Origin: Ceratorhiza oryzae-sativae
Lineage: Eukaryota > Basidiomycota > Agaricomycetes > Cantharellales > Ceratobasidiaceae
Length of the DNA stretch: 64,000 bases
Direction of reading: 5' to 3'
Assembly (NCBI GenBank): GCA_030998015.1
Contig: JARWMV010000236.1
Location: 682,001-746,000, forward strand
The notes under the pieces are model-generated. The model was not told where the DNA came from. It saw only the letters and a program-made list of their open reading frames with translations, and made no database searches. This document shows positions 57,968-64,000 of this stretch, piece by piece; within the stretch, counting starts at the first letter, position 1, and each line of letters starts with the position of its first letter. A program made the translations under genes and the position numbers.

Positions 57968-59837
57968 ATGTCATACAGATCCGATGGTGTTGATGTGCAA
58001 TTTGGTGTGGAAGACCTGTTGTGCACGCCCAATAACATTGTGGGCGGCGTACGTGAGACCCATGCAACGGTCGGCACCCCTTACGCTCCTCCGACTAAAG
58101 AGGTTCTGTGAGTAAATAACTGGAAATACTCAAATGAATAGCTAACAACGCAAAATAGGGCTACTCCGGTGGGATATTTGGATGGAAAGGGCCGAGTTAT
58201 CACTTCTGAGTACGCTTACACTGAGAGATGTATTGGACCCATGCTCACCAACCCACTACATGCAGATCCGCGAGGAAGCTAGAGCCGTCAGCGCAAGGCT
58301 TAGATATAGATTCGGATCCAAGCGGTTCTTCGTCGTCCAGTAGCCCAAACCCGTCTCCAATCTCATCTGAATTTACTTGGCCCACTCCATCGCCTACTCC
58401 ATCAGGGCTCTATGTTGGTAACGACGCATTCAAAGACGCACTCGGGAAAAGCTCCAATGAAAATTACACCCGGAAGTTTGCGAATCCCATAGATATACCA
58501 CAATTTGGCATGGGGGACCTTGACGACTCACTTTCCTGTCCGTTGGCCGAGATCCTCCCTCAACCTCATGCTGTGGCCCCAGCACACAAATTTATCCTTC
58601 CGACGCAAAGCACAACTCGGTCCTCGGGCTCCGATTCTAGCGTTTCGCAGGGGCAAATCGAACCTTGTGCGAACGATAAGCCGCTTCGTTCTCCCAAATC
58701 TCGAGTGATCCATCTCGTATTAGAGCATATGCCAGGTATTTCACCACTCCATCTGACTCCAGAGTGTACTCCTGGTATTAGCCACGTTACATCTGACCAC
58801 GGTGACCCGCCTCCGCACATATCACCCCTGCCAGCTCTACCTCTCCCATCTACACCAAAGCTTGAGCAATCTCCAGAATGGAATAGTCCGGGGTTGTGGT
58901 TTCAGCCCAAGAGGGTAGAAACACCCGCAACGTATCTCGCACACCAGCGGCAACTTGCACGTCTGGCAGTTGCACGCTTTGCGATTCTCCCTGAACCCAA
59001 AATCTTCCTCCCTTCAAACCAACGTTGGAGCACTTGGACTCGAGTCCATGGGTCGATACAAAGACTCGGATGGGCGCATACGGTCGTCGAGTGAATCTTA
59101 GACCGAGGGTTTTCGCAGACGCATGGTGGGAGCCATACAGACGGGGAGGGGTTATAGACAGGACACTCAATATTACTCGAACGAGAAGAATGCAGATGTG
59201 GGAGGAGGCCCTGCGGGCGGAGCAGGCTCGCACTACCCTCTCGGACGCCAAATCATTGATCCAAAGGAAGAAATTGGCGTGTAGAAAAAATCAAGGATTG
59301 GAAACTCCAGAAATAGAAACTCAAGAGTTCCATAACCTCAAAGTCAACGGAGAAACCCAAGCGTTGGAATACGACCGAGTTGAGCCGGTTCCAGCACGGG
59401 CACATATGCAGGACGAAGTTCTCTTGCGCGAGGTCATAGAAGCTATCCTCAATGGAGAAAGCCATTCTTCAAGTAAGGCCCCCGCTGCAAATTCGTGCGC
59501 GGAAAAACCTACAGACCAGGATGAAGATACAATGCAGACATACGTTGAAAAAGGAGATCAAGTGTCTCGAATTTCAAGCCAAAAAGCTTCGGGTAGATAC
59601 AAAAACGTACCTGGTTCCCAAGATCCTCTACGATTTCCAGCTCCAAGGGGGGCGGTGACTGCGCCGCTAACTGGCCACCGTGATAGCTATGCGCCACGCA
59701 CCAAATCTCCGCTCAACCAGTCATATGTGGCACCTCCTCCAGTAACGCGTATCCGAGTACCGAGCATATGTGATAAGGTGGTGGAGGTCCCAAGCACCAG
59801 AAGAACATGGCGAAAGTTCGCGTCTATGATATTTTGA
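57968..59837 (+). CDS. Uncharacterised, largely disordered protein
   Basis: Not recognised. Exons 57968-58107, 58159-58209, 58266-59051, 59102-59837; 570 residues with all joins in phase. The N-terminal 60 residues (FGVEDLLCTPNNIVGGVRET) may be a short ordered motif. The middle is Ser/Pro-rich (SGSSSSSSPNPSPISS). A basic region (RRVNLRPRVF-like frame near the third intron, then ITRTRRMQMWEEALRAEQAR) and Lys/Glu-rich sequence follow. No signal peptide or membrane helix. About 300 bases from the NSP1 start, transcribed divergently. Confidence 0.55.
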
Positions 59838-60062
59838 TCTTAGACTATATTATCTCGGTCGTTCCAGTACATATAAAAACCGTTAAAGTCATTTTTTCAC
59901 ATTCGATTATTCCCACTCAAATATTTGCTGTACTCTCGAATTGACTTTGTTGACTCTGTAAGACTTGCGGGAGAAATCTAGACGGTGAGCACAATAAGCG
60001 CCCGCCGGCTCAAGAAAATCACGTGGCTCCTCGCGTTCGTTGCTCGTCCTTCACGTCTCCTG

Positions 60063-61553
60063 ATGGCTACGACCCCTGGCTCTACCCGTCGCCCTCGAGC
60101 GAGCTTCCCGTTCGCACAGTCAAATACTACAACACCACTTGCTAAATACAGCGAACGGAGGCCTGATCTTTATTCGCTTAGTGCCACTCATGCTTTCGAC
60201 TGGGAAGCCGCTCGGGGAAAACGGCCGCCACCATACGTATCTGCGCTCAACAATCCAAGTTCTGAGAGCTTGAGGAAAAAATTAGGACGGGCAGCAGCTG
60301 AGGATGGACAAGATGGGGAAGTAGCTACACCTATCCGGCCCTCAAAGAAGCGGATTGTGAGGAAGAAGCCGTGGAAACAGAGGTATGTGGTTGCGAACGA
60401 ATGCTGTCAGTCTTGTTGAAAAAACACTACTTAGGATATCCGAGTTTCCCTCGAATGCATGGGACTGGATGTGTGACACTGCGACCATGTCTAACTTGCC
60501 TCTCCCCCCACCAGAAACAACAGGACATGTGTTGGGTGGCGCCCTTCACCTGGCCCACTTTATTACGAGATACTCGGTGCTTCGGTCTCACAAGGAGGAG
60601 GAGGTTGGGTGGGAAGACATGCACCGTGAAATACATATCATCGACGGTTTCGAGCAAGCAGATCCGCAGCCATGGTTTTCTTGGGTGAGTTCGCACCCCA
60701 TCACCTGTATCATGCGTTGATTAAATGTAAAAGACCACGCCAGCGACCATTCTCCTCCTCTTGGTATCATTAATTAACTGTCTCTACGTGTTCACCGACA
60801 TTCGGTCCTATCAACTGCACTTGCGGCAAAACCTGGTTGACTCCCCCCGTGCAAAAATGGTCGCGTAGATATGAGCAATGTTGCCCGCGATATAGATCGC
60901 CGACCTGCTCCCTCCTTAGTTTGGCGTCTTGCGCGGGGTCTCGGAGTGCACCTCGCTTCTGCATGGTAGAATTCTCTTACACTGATCCAATGAGGTAGCT
61001 AAAGAACGTTTTTGGTAGGCGATTGCTGTGGGGATCAAATTTTACGAAGGAAACCCGCGACGAGTCTTATAATGTACAGCAACTAGACGTGTGGGACCCA
61101 AATGGGCTAAAAATGGCATTGTTTAGGTATGATGGCCGATTTAAGCTAGTTTCTCCCCATTAAAAAAATGGTTATACAGTGTCTACTCCCCGGCGCACGC
61201 TTTCCTGTGGATGATATTTTCCTCCAGCACCTGGTTTATTGCCTTCGTTCTCATGGCTGTAATTAGTGGTCAGGTAAGATATGTTTGGTTGGTTCGTCTG
61301 CATGTTCTAACGCCATGGATACGTACAAAGATATACGCTCTCTCACGGTCGTACGATGGTCTGCTGAAGGATCGAGGAATCCTCAATAGCGAGGTGATGC
61401 ACGAATATAACGAAAAGGTTTGCGGTTTTCATCTAAGCACTAGGTATTTACGCACTAATAACCCGACAGTTCGTGTACCCGCGGATCATGCCTGTACGAA
61501 AAGATGCATGCGTAATGACACACGAGGCAGAGGTAGTTAGCTGGCGGGACTGA
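60063..61553 (+). CDS. Nur1/Mug154-like nuclear-rim membrane protein (DUF2418-type), apparent 1-base loss
   Basis: Probable inner nuclear membrane or ER protein. Exons 60063-60382, 60435-60684, 60734-60965 (frame break inside), 61019-61126, 61180-61273, 61331-61417, 61470-61553; about 391 residues. A basic N-terminus (RPSKKRIVRKKPWKQR) is followed by membrane segments around TILLLLVSLINCLYVF and FLWMIFSSSTWFIAFVLMAV. The block YNVQQLDVWDPNGLKMALF with VYSPAHAFLWM and the end EVMHEYNEKFVYPRIMPVRK fit the family as I recall it. Near 60864 the frame hits TAG straight after SPRAKMVA, while the continuation (DMSNVARDIDRRPAPSLVW) is one frame over. One missing base restores a total length divisible by three. 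Family name is moderately certain. Confidence 0.65.
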
Positions 61554-61679
61554 CAGTCTGTGCATGAGGTTTGAAGTATTCTAGTTCATGATCCTATCCA
61601 ACATGTTTGCTGCATAAAAGTATTTATAGGACCTGTTGAACTAAAGCATAGATATACGCCAGCCGGATTAATACTCTAT
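61554..61679. other. Short convergent spacer
   Basis: Only 126 bases separate the stop codons of the nuclear-rim gene (+) and the esterase gene (-), so their 3' UTRs probably overlap. Confidence 0.5.
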
Positions 61680-63157
61680 TCAGAACGACGCGTGAAGCTC
61701 CTTTGAGTAACGCGGCAACATCCTGAGCAAAGTATTATGGACTCCGCTTGAGACGTGATAGTTATTGCACCACATCAAAGTCGCGCCATCGCCATAGCTA
61801 GTTGCATCCTGAAATCCGTACGTAGCTGGCGAGTTGAGCAGAGTATTGAGCTTGGTAGCTGAGTCGTAAACCCAGGTCTTGACCTAAGTAACCAACCTGT
61901 CAAGCTTAAGCAAAATGGTGAAAGACAGGAGACCTACTCCGGAGTGAGAAGAAGCGAAAGAAGTGGCTCGAGCAGCAAGTTTGGTGTTGAACCCATTGAT
62001 CACTGCCGCTTCAGCCGCTTGGTCCGAAGCGGATTGTTGCAGCATCTGAGAGATAACGATATGTCAAGAAATGGACGCATACATTGGGTAATCGAAACTC
62101 ACTAGTGGCGACGATCGACATGGGGAACGTTGACGAACAAGAAGTTTCGTGCGCCAACATCATACATCTTCTGGATCAGCGCGAAATAGTTATCGAGAAG
62201 TACGTCTGAGAACGCCGCACGATCGCCAGACTGATACCATGAGTTTCCGATATCGTTAATACCAATAAACACAGAGAAAAGAGCGTTCGACCCAGTCCAC
62301 GGTGCAACGGCCTTGTTGGACAGGAATATGTTCACTTGGTCAATCAAGGACAGGACAGTGGGAGTGTATGGTGCGACCAGCGTGGCGTTGATAGTCGCAC
62401 CACCATAGGCAAAGTTGTATGTGAGGAGTGTGCTGGTATTGTACTTTGTTGTCACAAGGTCGACCCAGTTGGGGACTGTAAACCAAGATATGTAAGAAAA
62501 ACGACGAATACCGCAGCTATCAGAATTACCAGAGCCGCATGCAGTATAGCCTGGATAAGTGGGATTGCCAAGAGGATTACCGACCGCAGGCTTCACCCCA
62601 TTCACATCAAAGCCAGTTTGCCTGGAGATCCATTATAAAGATGGCCCTACTTTGAAATCTTAAGATGCTACTCACGTGTAGGAGTCTCCAAAGGAGAACC
62701 AGTACTTCACACCACTTGGGGTTGGGGCACCCGAAGAAACAGTCGTTGTCGAGGTCTTGGAAGTCGCGCTTACAACCGTTGTTGTCGGCTTTGTCGTGGT
62801 TGCAGGAGCTGTAGTAGAAACAGCATTGCTAGTCGTCGATGCCACTCCAGGAATGCATTGAAAATAATCTGGACATAGCGGTTGTAAGTACTAGGTTGTG
62901 GGGTAGATGGTATTATCGTGTAGACCGCAATTTAGCCCGTATTTGGAATTAGCATCCTCTTTCATGCCTCTATCTGGGGGGTGTTCAAATTTATTCTACT
63001 CACAATCATTTTGTTTATAGCAATAGTATCCCGAAACACAAGTGGTTCCGCCAGTCCACCCAATTCCACCGCATTGAGCCCAAGCACCCTGTTGAGCCGT
63101 CACACCAGTGGCCAGGATGGCACACGCGACGACCGAAAGTGCAGAAATTCGAGACAT
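61680..63157 (-). CDS. Secreted GDSL (CE16-type) acetylesterase with N-terminal cellulose-binding CBM1, apparent 1-base loss
   Basis: Extracellular esterase likely removing acetyl groups from hemicellulose. Exons 63157-63004, 62868-62676, 62621-62103, 62045-61938, 61883-61680; about 392 residues. The signal peptide ([21 protein letters not shown]) is followed by a CBM1 with its Cys pattern ([20 protein letters not shown] ... QCIPG). A Thr/Ser linker leads to the catalytic domain. Block I is FSFGDSYT (Ser nucleophile), the GIND block is FIGINDIG, and the C-terminal Asp/His region is [12 protein letters not shown]. At about 62113 the family motif VDRSPLMLQQ is broken: the frame reads VDRRH-stop, and adding one base gives DRSPL joining LQQS in phase. 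A 36-base stretch at 62477-62512 looks like a short intron but is also open. Confidence 0.85.
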
Positions 63158-63695
63158 TTCCAGATACACGGGCAGTTGCGTGAGCGTGTCTGTCCCTCCT
63201 CCTTTTTTTGTACTCAAGATGCGCTTTTTACCTTATTTCGCCGAAGTAGAAGTCGGTTGGCTGGACGTACCAAATTAGAACGGAGCAGCCCGGTAAACAC
63301 GATGGTTGGCTAGCTGGGTAGAATATATAATTTAGTTGGGTCCCGTGGCAGAGAGCCGAGACCAGGGATGATTACAAGAAAGCTTCTACCGTAATTTGTC
63401 CGTTTGTGTGAGCATGACTAGGGTGGCTCATGCTGCCTGCATATATCCAATTTAGCGAAGGCTCCGCGCGGGCCGCCAGCCACATTACTCGATCGGGTTG
63501 ATCACATGAACATGTAGTCGTATGATCGTCCAAAAAACAAGGATGAAAGGAAGCGGACAATTGCCTCAATGCTTGCATGGATGTTGACTACTACGACATG
63601 CGCAAAAATTGAATTAACAAAAATCACCAACAACTGTCACATGCCCACATGGACGAAACTCCGGGTTTGACATGATTAAGTCAAGACTCGGTTGA
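63158..63695. other. Intergenic region upstream of the esterase gene
   Basis: 538 bases: promoter of the esterase and 3' flank of the GH3 gene, both on the reverse strand. No gene recognised. Confidence 0.55.
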
Positions 63696-64000
63696 TCAGA
63701 AATTTCCCTGCAAGCGAATATCACTGTGTGAAGAGCCGATATACACCGTAAAGGTTCCTGAAGGGCGTTTCCACGATTGGGACGGTGTATCCCACACGCT
63801 GTAGCATAATATTCAGCCAGCATAACAATGGCGCATCTAGGCATTCATACCTGATTTCGCGAGTGGAAAGCTTCATGGTGACTGTGGACGAGGCGCCAAC
63901 CGCCAATGGCACTTCCTCAAACCCACGGAGATTCTTGGGAGGCTCTCCGGCAGATGGTGGGAAGCCAATGTATAGTTGCGGAATCTCCGTAGCCGTTCGC
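63696..64000 (-). CDS. GH3 beta-glucosidase, C-terminal part (runs off the window)
   Basis: Only the fibronectin-III-like C-terminal domain is inside the window. Exons 64000-63851 and 63798-63696 are joined in phase through a 52-base intron. Seen: PQLYIGFPPSAGEPPKNLRG plus FEEVPLAVGASSTVTM, REISVWDTPSQSWKRPSGTF, TVYIGSSHSDIRLQGNF, stop. This is the standard end of fungal secreted GH3 beta-glucosidases. The catalytic domains lie beyond base 64000. It stands head to tail with the CBM1-esterase gene; both would act on plant cell-wall polysaccharides. Confidence 0.85.

Noticed and set aside
1..64000. CRISPR arrays, prophage, transposons, biosynthetic gene cluster
   Set aside because: No regularly spaced repeats, no integrase, transposase or reverse-transcriptase motifs, and no polyketide or peptide synthetase modules were seen in the window.

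Overview
The window is nuclear DNA of a filamentous basidiomycete. Almost every gene is split by many short introns (mostly 45-65 bases, GT-AG with an unusual share of GC-AG), and the gene set is fungal: a Skn7 HSF/receiver hybrid, Alg8, Imp2, an Axl2-like cadherin-type protein, PriA-like cysteine-rich secreted proteins, and a CBM1-bearing carbohydrate esterase. Intron density, gene order and the plant-cell-wall enzymes at the right end fit an Agaricomycete; Rhizoctonia/Ceratobasidium is my guess, not something the sequence proves. I see no virus, transposon, CRISPR or bacterial-style operon. Gene models below were spliced by hand from reading frames, splice sites and family motifs, so exon ends are predictions.

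Layout. 1-52: 3' end of a tRNA. 1.7-4.7 kb: SKN7 (+). 5.0-8.0: NUP82/NUP88 (-), divergent from proteasome alpha-3 PRE10 (8.2-9.3, +). 9.9-11.8: CCCH zinc-finger protein (-), divergent from VMA21 (12.2-12.6, +). 13.1-15.8: large Ser/Pro-rich unknown (-), divergent from RNR2 (16.5-18.1, +). 18.6-19.2: small unknown (+). 19.5-21.6: ALG8 (-) sharing a 92-base promoter with IMP2 (21.7-22.4, +). 22.6-24.1: ATE1 (-), divergent from a DUF2828/vWA protein (24.6-27.4, +). 27.8-28.7: WrbA-type quinone reductase (+). 29.1-30.4: PP1 inhibitor-2 (+). 31.0-31.4: small membrane protein (-), divergent from MED17 (31.9-34.5, +). 35.1-37.8: tandem PriA-like secreted proteins (+). 38.2-40.3: BAG-domain protein (+) behind heat-shock-type elements. 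40.9-45.8: Axl2-like polarity protein (-). 46.0-47.9: mitochondrial tRNA-modification GTPase MSS1/MnmE (-), divergent from calcineurin B CNB1 (48.2-49.2, +). 50.2-50.8: small unknown (-). 50.8-53.4: gene-poor. 53.5-55.5: BRD8/Bdc1-like bromodomain protein (+). 55.6-57.7: NSP1 nucleoporin (-). 58.0-59.8: disordered unknown (+). 60.1-61.6: Nur1/Mug154-like nuclear-rim membrane protein (+). 61.7-63.2: CBM1-linked GDSL acetylesterase (-). 63.7-64.0: C-terminus of a GH3 beta-glucosidase (-), running off the window.

Most of the content is housekeeping: proteostasis (PRE10, ATE1, BAG), secretory and mitochondrial processing (ALG8, IMP2, VMA21, MSS1), nuclear pore and rim (NUP82, NSP1, Nur1-like), transcription (SKN7, MED17, bromodomain) and phosphatase control (inhibitor-2, calcineurin B). 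I did not find a convincing undescribed multi-gene system. The best leads are five conserved genes that each appear to have lost exactly one base, a probable 3-base micro-exon inside a zinc finger, cadherin-like repeats in the cytoplasmic tail of the Axl2-like protein, and frequent GC-AG introns.
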